Source: Plicaturopsis crispa FD-325 SS-3
Taxonomy: Eukaryota; Basidiomycota; Agaricomycetes; Amylocorticiales; Amylocorticiaceae
DNA length: 64,000 bases
NCBI GenBank assembly: GCA_000827205.1
Contig: KN832559.1
Location: 813,693-877,692 of the forward strand
Direction of reading: 5' to 3'
In this document: positions 31,571-43,600 of the stretch, piece after piece
Layout of the letters: every line of letters begins with the position of its first letter
Numbering within the stretch: position 1 is the stretch's first letter
Made by a program: the position numbers and the translations under genes
The notes under the pieces: generated by a model
Seen by the model: the letters and a program-made list of their open reading frames with translations, nothing else
Databases searched by the model: none
Told to the model about the DNA's origin: nothing

Positions 31571-32620
31571 TCACCGTAATGCATCTAACTTCAACTCGGC
31601 AGACCACCAGATAGGTTTCGAGGTTTTAACCCATACTGTATCTTCCTCGGGGACAAGATGATTTGAGGTGGACACCAAGCCATCGAAAGAGGATTCCTGC
31701 TCGTCTGAAGCAAAGCAAATGATTAGCAGCACGGTCGATCGAGAAATTTCTCCATGCCCTACCTAGATTCCAGCGGAGCCCTTTGGTGGATATTATACTG
31801 GATTCTACACCGACGGGAAGTAGTCCACAGGTTTGACCCAGGACACGGTGGTCGATGTGAATGAGATGTTCACCCTTTCGAAAAACGCGTTAGACAATGA
31901 AAAGTGGGTGACTATCATAAATATACACACCGCATCAAGGACCCATCCAACGTTGTCGTCGGTGACGGCGAATACACGCGCTCGACTCGTTCGTAGTTTG
32001 TGCAGATACGAAAGCGTATGGACAGTCTGGTCTAATCGACCAGACAGCCCTCCGAGTAGGACGATATCGTATTGCTGCCAGTACGGTGTGAGTCTTCGTG
32101 GAGATGTGAGCACGACCATGCTTACGCCCAGGCCGTCCGCTTGCTCTTTCTCCTTCAAAGTGGATACGCATTTCATCAAGTCCGTTGAGTACTGGTCGTC
32201 ATCTTCGATGATTTGCACGCCCTGTAGGTCACTTATAGCGCGTAAACGACGCCATGTAGCAAACGAACGCACCTGTGCTTGATAGAACGCTCGGACATCG
32301 GGACGCAAAGAATCGAGGTCGCCTTTAATCAGGTCCGGGAGGTACCTGCCGTCGAGAATCGTATTCACGCGCAGAACGTGCCTATGGACCAACACACACC
32401 GAGAGACTCACGAGCGGCGCGTTTCGGCGGAAAGGACATCGTGCAGACGGTTCGCACCCCCGTCGGCACAGCAGTGCCATGTCGAGGATGTCCAGAGACT
32501 TCGAAGGAGATCGAATGAAAAGGGCTGGTTCAGGATTATGAGCGCTTTTCTTGCGCCCGAGGTCGAAGCGTCGCCGGCAGCATGAGGGTCGTGCAGAAAG
32601 GCGACGGACCACGAAGGCAT
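31571..32620 (-). CDS. Thiamine pyrophosphokinase
   Basis: Four or so exons. Start MPSWSVAFLHDP, then ALIILNQPFSFDLLRSLW, HCCADGGANRLHDVL, the catalytic region YLPDLIKGDLDSLRPDVR, DDDQYSTDLMKC, IVLLGGLSGRLDQTVHTL, and after an intron GEHLIHIDHRVLGQTCGLLP, then STKGLRWNL and WWSAELKLDALR. This is the full set of thiamin pyrophosphokinase motifs: the acidic catalytic residues in GDLDS and DQ-STD, and the thiamine-binding C-terminal beta domain. The enzyme converts thiamine plus ATP to thiamine diphosphate in the cytosol (yeast THI80, human TPK1). The intron beginning GTGTGT at about 31929 and ending CGAAAG and the last intron (GTAGGG...TTCAG) were placed by frame. No riboswitch-like sequence was noticed. 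Confidence 0.87.
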
Positions 32621-32841
32621 GGTGTTTATGACAGAAGGAAGGAAAGATGATAACTTCGAGATCTACGCGCGAATTTGAATATCGATAACAACGGAACGGA
32701 GGCGGGGGCGAAAATGAAATGAAACATGCACGGTGCAATAATCATGACTATATATACATGGCCAGAAGACAGCAAAAAAGCAGCGTAACCTCGATAGCGG
32801 GTCTAGGTGATAATACAAGTAAACCGTCCATAAGATCAGAC

Positions 32842-34591
32842 TCAAGATCCCTGACTACGCCTCCAATTCGTAAGGCTCAGAGCCCCGACGACGCCAACAA
32901 CGAGCAGCGCAGTCCCCGCGCCAACTAGTCCCGGTATATAGAGATACCAAGAGTTGTCCATGTCCTCCGCAGCCCGCAGCTCGTTCAGCATATCCAACTC
33001 CTCCTTTTTCCGCCGCCTGCGCACTAGCGTAGCATCCGCATCGGCGGGACGGGCCTCCTTGGAGTACTGGGTGATCTCTATCGAGGGCATTTCGAGCTCC
33101 ACCTCCTCGGGTTGTGAGCTAGAATCATCGTCCTCGGACGGCAATAGAGGTACGTCTAGCGACGGCTGAAGGGTCCGGGCGCGGTCGAAGTACTGGCTGG
33201 CGACTTCGCGGTCCCGCAGCCAGGTCTCCGTTCCGAGTTCCCCAGGCGGAGGTTGCTGCGGTAGTCGAATGGACAGCAGCGAGGAGTACGAGGGTGAAAG
33301 TAAGGAGGATGCTGCACCCTCTAGATGCATCAAGCCCGCCTCTAGATAGAGTTGCGCAAGACCCTCTGCACCGCCGATCATCTGAAAATACCACGCGCTT
33401 GTTCCACGCGGAGCGGGCTCCTCAGACGGTACCGGAAGATCGTACGAGGCGTGCAGGGGCAGGTAGTATGTAACAAGCCTCATTGTCGATGCTGGCATGT
33501 GCGAATGATGCCATGCACGTCTAATTACGCGTCAGATGCAGTACATAGACAACATGGGTAATACTCACATGAAATACTCAAACGCCTCTTCTTTGTCTCG
33601 TCTGATGTCGAATATCTCGAGCGCTGTCAAGACGAGACTTGTCGGGTCCATGTTGTATTTGTGCTCTGTGTTGACATCATGAATTATGGGACTGGGCACG
33701 TATGGGGAGAGCGCTTCGGGGACAGGGCCGACGATTAATGAGGGCCATATCACGGATTGTTCTTTCTCGAGATGAAGCGTCAAAAGCCTGCCCGAATGTG
33801 CCGAATGAAGTGACTCCAGTGAAGAAAACGATGATGTGAGACTGTGCGGCGGAAGTCCAGGGGACCCGGGTCCGGAATTAGTCAGTGTTAACCGCCGGTT
33901 ATGGAACACATAGCCTCGCTCGTCGGCTGGCAAGGAATTAGGAGATGAATGGGCCGGAGACGGTGTGATTGGTTCCTCTACGTCGGACGTGTGTCCGCTC
34001 TCAAGCGAGGCAGCAAAGCTGCTGGATATTTCGGGGTCAGAAACGAAAGCATATGATGAGCGTGTGGAGGTGGTAGAGGTCGTGGAGGTCGTGCGCTCGC
34101 GAGCGGAGAGTCGTGAATGACGTGGCTCAAGTTGCCAGGTTGAACTGGACACGTCCACGTTCCCGTATAGTTGTCCCTGCACGAGGCGAGGGATGAGTTC
34201 TTTGGCCGTCTCAGAAAATCGTCGACTAGCACACCTTGATATGTGGCGTCTGGTTGCGAACCCCGGCGATGAGATAATTCCGTTCTATGGTGACCTACTT
34301 GACGCGTCTTAGACTGGGCGCCACTTCATGGCGGGAAAGAGTCAAAGCCCGCTACTTACCACTGTGTCATCCTCGGCCGTGTCATAGGGAAGCAGGAGCA
34401 GCACAGTTGCCTGTGAGCCGCAAGGTTTTAATTTCTGGGCTTTTGGTCAGACAGAGAAATAAGCTCTGCTTGCCTGGTCGTGCGACTAGAAAAGGGTGCG
34501 TGTTAATGAATGAGTCGATCGTCTACAACCGGGCGTGCCGCACCTGGTGCCACGAATACGACTGATAGTGATTGGCGGAGTACTTGTCCAT
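32842..34591 (-). CDS. Tail-anchored membrane protein, function unknown
   Basis: Four exons (34591-34544, 34410-34360, 34284-33569, 33520-32842) give 497 residues. N-terminus MDKYSANHYQSYSWHQ, then TVLLLLPYDTAEDD, NGIISSPGFATRRHIS, FSETAKELIPRLVQGQLYGN, a Ser/Thr-rich disordered stretch, and a helical part (LEIFDIRRDKEEAFEYFIRA, WYFQMIGGAEGLAQLYLEAG, REVASQYFDRARTLQPSLDV) that looks like TPR-type helical hairpins. A basic-acidic linker (LVRRRRKKEELDMLNELRAA) precedes a single hydrophobic helix (YIPGLVGAGTALLVVGVVGA) close to the C-terminus, NWRRSQGS. This is the layout of a tail-anchored protein of ER, mitochondria or peroxisomes facing the cytosol. I recognise no named family. Confidence 0.75.
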
Positions 34592-35009
34592 CGTTTCCGT
34601 CGAGAGAGCGCCTCCTGGAGTGCAAAGCCAACGAAGAGACGCGCCCCAGGGAAAGCGGCCAACAAATACTGTGCAAAGAGGCGCAATGTCGCCTGAAACG
34701 AGAAATAGACAGGTCGCCCGATGCGGATGCCTCTCCTATCTTATTATGTCAGTAAAATATGCAGGCGCTCTCTTGGCCGCTGCAGCGCTTGGCCTCGTTG
34801 TTTTCGCATTGGTTCCATTCTGCTATGTCGGTACCCGATAGACTTCGTGTTATCGGATGAGCACTGCATTCTTGGAGCATACCGATATGACGAACGTTCC
34901 GAATCCCCAGGCTACATAGCCTTGGGTCAGTGCGGCGTTCTAGCTGACACTCGCATCTTGCCTTCCGACTCGTCCTCAGCGGCTTGAGACGCCCTCTGCA
35001 CAAACGCCA
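34592..35009. promoter_or_regulatory. Divergent promoter region, tail-anchored and terpene-synthase-like genes
   Basis: 418 bases between outward-facing starts. A 31-codon plus-strand frame at 34746-34841 encodes a very hydrophobic peptide (KYAGALLAAAALGLVVFALV) but has no other support. Otherwise no feature seen. Confidence 0.4.
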
Positions 35010-36283
35010 ATGCCTACCGCTGTAATCCGGTACCACATACCGGACACATTGTCTTCCTGTCTAAAGGCCAACCGCACGCGGAACTCGAGCAGGCATTTCG
35101 ATGCCGTCAATGGCGCCTTCACGGAATGGATAAACGACTGCTCGTTGTTTACCAAATCGCAGAGGAAGGCGATAAAAGACGCCCAGATACCGCTCCTTCT
35201 CGCGCACGCCCTACCATGCGCAACGGAGGCCCAGCTGCGCACTTGCGTGGAGCTTACATGTTTGACGGTTATCCTCGACGATCTGACGTGAGTGCAAAGT
35301 GCTCTATTATCTTGAGTAATTACCGATTGCGCACAGTGCAAAAGCATCTATCTCCGAAACGCAAAATTACGTGGACACGTACTGCGAGTTATTCCGTAAC
35401 AAGGGCTCCCGCTCTGCTGAGGCGGAAAGTAACAAGGTCGCAGAGATAATGAGCAAGTACGTTTTAGCTTCCACTGAACGCTGCAGCCGCTACATTTACG
35501 CCACATTGTCGCTAGATTAATTTCTAGAGTGTTCAGTGGCTTGACCCCCGTGTTCCACTCGCGTGTCATCGATGCAAACGTATTCTACGCGCGTTCCATC
35601 CAGGAAGCGCGGAACAGATGCATCTCCACCCGAGTCACGAAGATGGAGGACTATGTAGCCAACCGCCGCGCCTCCATCGGCATGCAGCTCTTCCTCACAC
35701 TCACGCAGTGGACACGGGGCATAGACCTACCCGACGACGTCGAGGAGTGTGCGCCCCTGCGGGACATGTCCAAAGCCGTCACAGACCTGATTTTCATCGC
35801 AAATGTGCGTGCCTATCCGCCGCTACCTCCTTCGCTTTGATGTTCTCGTTGATCGTTCTACTGTCACAGGACATATACTCGTACAAGAAAGGGTGCGCTG
35901 CGGACACTGCCCAGCACAACATCATAACCGTGGCACTCCGGGACCCCTCGACGAAAGTATCCACCCTACAAGAGAGCTTCGATTATGCGGGGGAGCGGTT
36001 CGACTACGCGCTGAATCGTTTCGAGAAATCCAAGAGCAGGCTGCCGTCTTTTGGCGGAGACGTCGACCTTCAGCTAGGTAACGTACACCATACAAGAGCG
36101 GCACTTGCTATATTGCTGACTCGACTTGGTGCAGGGAGGTACATCGACGGCATGATGGACTGGGTCGTCGGTAACATCTTTTGGAGCACTGTAAACCAGC
36201 GGTATGCAGTGTTTGATAACAAGGCCAGTTCGCGCGGAGGGATCGTGACGCTGAAGCTCGGTCGGCCTTCGAGTGCAGGCTGA
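35010..36283 (+). CDS. Class I sesquiterpene-synthase-like protein with altered metal motifs
   Basis: Five exons, about 343 residues, the usual length of mushroom sesquiterpene synthases. Features in order: AFTEWINDCSLFTKSQRKAI, TCLTVILDDLTAKASISE (position of the DDxxD motif), TRGIDLPDDVEECAPLRDMS, FIAN/DIYSYKKG (position of the NSE/NDxxSxxxE motif, split by an intron), and the conserved Arg-Tyr pair in STVNQRYAVF. These enzymes ionise farnesyl diphosphate using three Mg ions. Here the first motif reads DDLTA, lacking the last acidic residue, and the second reads NDIYSYKKG, with Gly (GGG) where Glu (GAG) is expected, a one-base change. Either metal binding is altered or activity is lost. Introns at about 35289-35337, 35458-35530, 35800-35869 and 36077-36134 have normal borders. 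No terpene-cluster partners (P450s) lie nearby. Confidence 0.82.
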
Positions 36284-37386
36284 TGCTCGAATTGTTCTCT
36301 GCACGCGCGAATGCGTCACGAATACTTGCATGCACCCACTACTACTTGACTCCCGCTTTAATTGATCGGACTGACTACTTAGCACTGTAGAACACTTGCC
36401 TAGATATGTATGTTACCCTTGGATTTTGTATACCGTTGTACAGGATTTTTTGTTGTCGAGCGCTGCCGCTCGCACTGTACCGACGCCACAATTGTCACAA
36501 TGTCAGACCTGCCTGTGATACGCACGTCTGACGCTCAGATCGACTCCCCCGAACCACTCCTAGCCTCGAGCACCAGACACTAAAGCCTCAACGGTTAAAA
36601 ATCGAAATGCATCTCAAGTGTCAATAAAACTTGAAGGAGCCCGAGTCCTCAGCGTCGTTTATCTTCCGGCCGGGCCGTTATTCCATTTCGGAGGACATTA
36701 TTGATGCGTACCTGCGTGATAGACTGTCGATCAGATTCAGATTTGACCGACTGAGCGCCCGCCTCACACGGAGGGTCAGACGAGGTGTATATCAGATTGC
36801 AGGACAGCTGCCACAACGGTGGCTGCAACTCACGCAAGCAACACGTAGCGAAAACAGCACACCTACTTATCCGTAAAACATTTATGGCTGCAGTCAAGGC
36901 CCCTCTGTCGCACCAACTGGCAGGCAGACCGAACTCTGATCGAGGCGCCCCAGGGCGCCCCCCGCAGATTTCGGCGAGGCACGACGTGGGCTGCAACGGT
37001 GGTAATTAACCCTAAATCGAACGGCGAAAAGACCGAGAACTGGTCACTGAGAAGAAGGCGAGACAGAGATGCGATGTAAGCGTACCCAGTTTGCAGGATT
37101 CAGCATAGAAACGGCACTGGGACCATGACCGTCGGGAGCTGCCCTGAGCGCTGAGCGCTCGACTTGAAATAACACAGCGAGCCCGGGAAGTTGGACGTGT
37201 GCTGGAGTGCGCCACTGGCACAATTATCGGCGCCGAGCGAGATTTCGTCTGGACGCAGCCCCCTTCTCTTCTTGCCACGATCGATTTTCTCTACCAATCG
37301 ATATATCTGGGGCTTGGACATACCCCCGCAACGCGTCTCATTATTCTACTGTATCCAACTTATTAGCGGTCTGTCGCCCGTTTACC
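36284..37386. other. Long upstream region of the PAS-GATA gene
   Basis: 1.1 kb without a convincing gene. It holds the 3' region of the terpene-synthase-like gene and the promoter of the regulator. A short tandem GAGCGCT repeat occurs at about 37136-37150. Long upstream regions are common for regulatory genes; I see no specific operator that I can name. Confidence 0.5.
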
Positions 37387-39861
37387 ATGAGCTATGTCAT
37401 GCCGTCTCAACGAGGCTACGAATATGTTGCACAGTCGGACGCCGCACACCCCGCGATCCCTCAGGTCACCAGGATGGAGACCCCTGGCGTGTCGTACAGC
37501 GAGTTCTCCAACCCCCAGACAATGCCTGGCGGCCCTGGAATGCAGCCCGGCGCCCAGGCATCGTTCGTCGTCGACGAGCCCTACCATATGCCGCGGATAG
37601 GGGAAACACGATGTTGTGAGTAATTGCTATGTATTGCGTGTGCACAGACCCGGGACGTAACACGGCGGCTCTGTGGGAGGACCAGCTTCGTCATACGGTG
37701 TTCTGTGTGTCTGCCATGTCGTTGTGTACCGCTGACTTCAAGACAGATTGGGCCCTGCTCTCCTCGGATCTCCATTTCATATATCTTGACCCCGTTCTTG
37801 CAAGCCATTTGGAAGAACAGGCCGACAGCTTAGTGGGAAAGTCACTTCTATCATTCGTTCACCCAGACGAGCAAGCGTCGGCGAAGAAGGATCTCGGGGA
37901 TGTATTGGAAAGCAGGATATTGCATGGCAGTGTAACCCGGTATGTGTCCTTTGTGTCGTTTATTATAAGTTTCCCGTTAAACTCCCTCAGTGTACGGTAT
38001 TCTCGCCTTTCGCGTGTACGTCGGGAGCTGGGTGACGGGACAGTCGAAGTCACCTGGCCAGACGCCGACAAAATTGCCTTGGACGCGAACTACATGGCAG
38101 TCGACATCGTCATCAACTGGGCCGCCGAAGGGCTCGTACTCTGCTTCATCCACGCCGTCGTCGATCTCACACCGAACGACAACGACGAGGTTCACAAGAC
38201 AGAATGGACAAATTGGTGCGGTACCCCGCGGATGGAAATGGGCCAGGTGGAGCTACTCTACCATCGGTTGCTCGTCTGTAGTCCACAGACAGAGGCTATG
38301 ACCAGAGTGTTCCAGATACTAGGAAACGACAAGGACAAGCCATTACTAATGAGCTGGCCCCCGGATTCTGGTCACACTGGAATGCCTTCTGCACAGGACT
38401 TTGCGAGGCTGGTCACGACTGTCCACTTCGAGAACAGCGGCACGAATGAAAACGATGCAAAAACGAGCTGCACGCGTCGGTACAAGTCCCTGCGAGATAT
38501 ACCTAGCGGCTTGGCGAAAGTGGAAAGCATCTTCATTCCCCATGGTTTGTATCTCCACATGCCTTTGCCCTGTGCTGTCGCAAATCCAGCTGACCAATGC
38601 ATCCTTAGGAGCAATAATATTTGCCTGCCATAAGCTTGACCGTAGCAATCTTCCGCCCGCAACCTTGCCGCCAGCCTATGGCTACGCCAATCCGTCATAT
38701 CCCGAGGCCACCTACCAAATGCAGACACCCGCATATGATGGTTATATTCCGCAACAGCAATTTTCTACGCAGCCTCAATACCAGTCCTCGCAATGGGCGG
38801 CGGACCCAGCGAATTCGCAGTACAACCACTGGCCCACGCCTAACTCGGTGCCCCCTATCTCAGCTGCTGCTAACTTGCGCCCTTCGCCATTCACTTCGCA
38901 GCAGGACCAGAATTCCTGGCATCCCCCCTCTCCGCAATACGGCGAACAAGGGGATAGCAGCAGCTATCCCAGGACAACGACGCCAAACTACGGCCATCCT
39001 CCTAGATCTGCGAGTGCCGGTGGGTCGACTTCCGCTGTTAGCGATTCAGTCCCTCCTTCGAAACGGCGCGCGAGCCCGTCTTCATCGTCAGCGGGTGGCC
39101 GCCCGGGTGGGACACGCCCACTCGGTGTGCTCAAGTGCTCCAGCTGCAAGGCTACGTCAAGCCCAGAATGGAGAAAAGGTCCCACTGGTAAGAAAGAACT
39201 CTGTAACGCGTGAGTCCTACATCTCCGTATCATACAACGTGGTACCGCATATTTATCTCCGGCCGACCGTAGCTGCGGTCTCCGCTATGCACGCTCACGT
39301 GCCAAGAAGGAAGGCGCAAGCTCCGGCTCGCGTCGCAGAAAAGACAAGGGGCTGCCAACCGAAATCAAGCAAACCTCCCATAGGCCTCCTTCACCCAGCG
39401 GCTCATACTCCAGCCTGCGCAGAGGCGGCTACGACGACTCTCCGTTCATTTCCAACTCGCCTGCCGGCCCCGGCTCCGGCAGCGACATGTACACTCATTC
39501 CGGCCCCCACACCCTCGACGGCGTCACGCCCTCGCCCTCGCCGCCCGCCTCGCAAATGCACTTCAGCCACTACCCGGCGTACGGCGGGCCCAACCACAAC
39601 ATGGTCGACACGCACCACCACCACCCTTACTCTACTAGTACGAACTCGTTTTATTCTGTGCCATCACCACTATCGAATCCCCATGCGGCGACACACTCGC
39701 CGCATCATAATCCCAGCTCGTCGTACGAGCGCATGTCCCAGGATCTAGCCTCGGGATCCCCTATAATGGCGTCGCCGCTGTCGACTATGGCGCCGTCCTC
39801 GTTCGAGCGCGACAGACGCGAAAGCCCATCGATGCCCGCGGACCCACGGTTTCCGAGTTGA
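37387..39861 (+). CDS. PAS-GATA transcription factor, White Collar-2-like
   Basis: Start MSYVMPSQRGYEYVAQSDAA, a disordered N-terminus, then a PAS domain (DWALLSSDLHFIYLDPVL, LVGKSLLSFVHPDEQASAKK, VRYSRLSRVRRELGDGTVEV, AADIV-type core with LVLCFIHAVVDLTP). A Gln/Pro/Ser-rich region follows, and then a GATA zinc finger, LKCSSCKATSSPEWRKGPTG then KKELCNACGLRYARS, with C-x2-C-x18-C-x2-C spacing and an intron inside the finger (after LCNA) where the acceptor CCGTAG restores CGLRYARS. A basic patch (SRRRKDKG) and a long His/Pro/Ser tail complete it. PAS plus a single C-terminal GATA finger is the White Collar-2 (PHRB/CWC2) architecture: the nuclear partner of the blue-light receptor WC-1. The PAS domain lacks an obvious flavin-binding LOV motif, as expected for WC-2. 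Exon borders at 37616-37650 and possibly 37710-37755 are uncertain. Confidence 0.78.
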
Positions 39862-40654
39862 GGCATCGTGTTGAATAATGCACATAGGGCAGACAGCATA
39901 TGTCTTGCCGTGTTTTACCGGGACAGGCGCCCCATGGATTTTCTCGACGTTTTTGCGTTCAATGTTGCCCCGCGGTCTTCATCCTTCGCGATCACACACT
40001 CTTTTCTCCTGGTGTTTCTCCGGACCTGGCTTATATGTACTCTAAAAGATCACCCAGTTTTCGGGTAGATATGGTCAATATTGTATTCACGCAGATTTAT
40101 AATAGTCATGGTATATTGTCCTGGCCAACACAGACGCTTAGCTACCATCGTTAGCTGTACGGTCGCTGAAATGTGGGGTAAGACGGGGTAAGATTCCACC
40201 CACTGCTTGCCGATCGATCCTCGATCATGATCGACATAGAGTTGAAGAAATAGACGTCGATGCATGTCGTAATGTTGTTTCTGGGGATCATGTTCACATT
40301 TGCAGAGAAACGTCGGCGAGGGGATGGTATTAGGTGACCTTGAAGAGCCTTGAAGCTTGAAGGCAGTTAGGTTGCTAACAGAGGAAGAGAGCACCTTGTA
40401 CCCAAGTTCGGACGTTCCATTTGCAGTGACGATAAACATGGGATATATCCAAGTAACATTGTGAAATGATGAGTGGGGGAAGTTAGTTGCGTGCAAGTGA
40501 GATCCAGGTAAGTAAGTATCAGGAAATATAGCGGTAGATGGTGAACAAGGCAAGATATATGGCGCGTAAGTAAAGGTCGTAATAAGTCGTCAACAAGAAA
40601 ATGAAAGAGTAGAATGTAACATAGGGAATTTGGGTAGAGGAGGATACGGCTTGC
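39862..40654. other. 3' regions of two convergent genes
   Basis: 793 bases between the stop of the PAS-GATA gene and the stop of the CaaX-repeat protein gene. AT-rich, with only short frames; no RNA gene or repeat recognised. Unusually long for a convergent gap in this window. Confidence 0.5.
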
Positions 40655-43600
40655 CTACATAACGACACACCACCGTTTCTTCTCTTCCTCCGTACTCTCC
40701 GCTTCGGAGTCCTCTGCGGAGCTTGCGCCAGTTGTGTCAATGGTCGGGCGCTCGGACTCCGCTGACGGACGGACGATGAATTCTCCTGCCGCGCTGTCCA
40801 GAGACGCTCGGCCTTCGTGGGGGGTCTTGGGCGAGGATGAGAACCAGCCACCGGGGAAGAAACGCGACGAGGTCGTCGACTCGAGACGGGTGCGTCCCGT
40901 TGTAGCTGATGGTGGTGGTACCTCCAATAGTCCCGATGCCGAAGTGCTAGCGGCATTCTCGTCTACGGGCGCTAGAGACAAGCTGGGCCTATTTCAAGAG
41001 ATTAGAATCAAGCGAACATGAAACAACCTTTTTTGACTTACTTCCGAGGGAATGCTTGCGGTGTCGCGTCACCACTTTCAGTAGGCGCGGCCCCCTGCAG
41101 ATAGGCAGGCTCAGAAGACGGGGGAAGTGGCGTGTGCATCGGCGAAACATCCTGAGCACCAATGTCGGAGGAGGGAATTACTGGAGATCCCGGCTCGGCC
41201 ACTGGTGTGGCAAGTGTCGAGAGCTCCGACTGAGGTGTCGACGGAGCCTCAGGAATAGTACTTGATACTGCGACGTCCGACTGCGACTCGATTGCACCGA
41301 GGTCATCCTTTTCAGGAGCATCGGTCCTGCTGGCCGGCAGTGTCTCTAGAGTGTCGAGCTCCGCTTCCTCTGCATCAGTCAGACCGGGACCCTGCCTTGT
41401 GACGGTGTAGGACGGGGTCCATGGCGATTTAGGTCGCTCTGCCGCGGCCTCATCTCCGGGTACGGACAATGATGGCGATGAAGGAATCGCTGGAGAAGCC
41501 GAAGCCTGTTTATTGTTTGTTAACATCGCACGTTCATGCATGATGATGCTCTAGTGCTGACCTCATTTTGCTCTTGAGCCTCAAGCGCCTGGCTTCCATC
41601 TTGTAGGACAACTTCCGGAGTGGGAACATTTGCTGTGGGCTCAGCCTCTGTCACTGCGACCGTGGGCTGCGACTCTACATCTTGCTCAAAGGATGCCACA
41701 GTCGGCACCTCAGCCTGAGGAGGCAGTTGCTCCAATTGTTCTAGTTCGGCGTCGGACACGCCAGGACCCTGCCTTGTAACGGTATAAGATGGCGTCCATG
41801 GTGACTTGGGTCTTTCCGCAGCGGTGTCATCGGGAATTACCAGAGAAGACGGTGCCAAAGACGTAGGGGCCTAGTAGAGAGGTGAATAATGACGCGAATA
41901 CAAATTGGAGCATTGGACTCACATCTTCAACTTCAACTTCATCCACCAGCTCTTCACTGACGGGGGTGTCCTCAACAGCGGCATCTTCAGCCGGAACATC
42001 GTCAGCCGGCTCGTCCTGCTCAATGACCTCCGGTTCGACAATAGGCGCTGTAACGACGGGCTCAGACTCTGCCACTGGTTCAGCCTCTGTCACGATGGGC
42101 TCAGGTTCTGCTACGACGGGTGCGACCTCATCAACTGCAGCATCCTCTACAGCGTCTGTCTCGATGACGGCGGGCTCCTCGGAAACCTCAGCGGCTTCGG
42201 GCACGTGCTCTGGCTCAGCTGCCGCAGCGCGTAGGGACTGCACTGAGCCTTGCCTCGTGACAGAATAAGAAGGGGTCCAAGGCGACTTGGGCCTCTCCTC
42301 TACAACCTCCTCTGCAGGTAGGTTCAACGAGGTCGAACTGGCAGAAGACTACACGTGAAACACGTCAGATGAATCTGACAGCAATGAGTCAGTCGCACTT
42401 ACTCGAAGAACGTGCTCAGACTGGACATCCTCGGCAATATCGACTTCAGGCGTTTCATCGGCGAGAATGGTCGGTACAGCGACAGGTGCAGCATCTTCGG
42501 AGAGCACTTCTTCCAGCACCTCAGGCTCAGCTGCGACAGGGGGCTCGAGTTCCAGCTCCTCTGGCTCAACAGCATCGCGAGTAATGGCCCCTTGGGTTTC
42601 CACGGAGTATGAAGGTGTCCATGGTGACTTGGGACGTTCAGCTTCGTCCCGGGTAGGGACGTCCAATGAACTCGATTCAGGAGTTGGCTATGTGAACCAA
42701 GAGATGTTAGCAATGACCTTTGGAAACGATGGCTTCCTTACCTCGGCAGCTGCAATGTCCTCGGGCGCGTCTACTGGTGCGACGGCCTGATCATCCCCCG
42801 CAGGAACGTCATCTGCCAACGAGGGCTCGTCCGCCTCAATCTCTTCTTCCTCAGCGGTGGGGATGCCGGGACCTTGGCTAGTGACGCTATAAGATGGAGT
42901 CCACGGTGATTTCGGACGTTCGACATCAGGCGCATCCACGCTCAGCAATGCAGGCGCTTCAGGGACCGATGACTCGTCTTCTTCCGTTGTTTCCGGGACA
43001 GGTGTCTCGATCTCGACCGTTGAAGATTCGACGGCTACGATTGCCTCATCCGTGTCGACGGTAGCCTCATGGGCAACCTCGGATTCCGTCTCGACGGGTT
43101 CGACCTCAGCTGGGATCTCATCAACGATGGCACCTTCGGCTGTTTCCTCTACAGGTGCAGCATCCGCGTCCTCAGTTGCTTCAACGAGGATAGGCTCTTC
43201 CTGCTCGACGGGTGTGGCATCCACCTCGGTTCCATTCTGTACGTCCTCCACCTGTATCGCGACCGCACCTGCGGACGGCGCGAGTTCCTCCTCAGGAACT
43301 TCGGGGCCAACGTCTGCAGGAGGGACCTCGGCCTCGACAATAGCCAACGGCTCGCTGGCGGCATGTACGTACTCCGCAACAGGAACATCGTCGGGAACAG
43401 CTTCTGTCTCAGTGGCCTCTACCTCTGGGGTAGCAGCATCAGTGGGCAGCTCTGTCGATTCGGAAGGAATAACGCTTTCGACTGCGGGGGACTCCTCAGT
43501 GGCAGGCACCTCGGTCTCCTCCGGCGCAGCATCGTCCTCAACTACAAGCGACTCGGGGGCCTCTGCGACGGGCTCTGCGATGACCTCGGCGTCCGTGGCC

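Noticed and set aside
34592-36283. A terpene biosynthetic gene cluster around the synthase-like gene
   Set aside because: No P450, oxidoreductase, transporter or cluster regulator adjoins it; the neighbours are housekeeping or unrelated genes.
36284-37386. Possible gene between the terpene-synthase-like and PAS-GATA genes
   Set aside because: Only short frames on both strands with no consistent splicing or recognisable residues.
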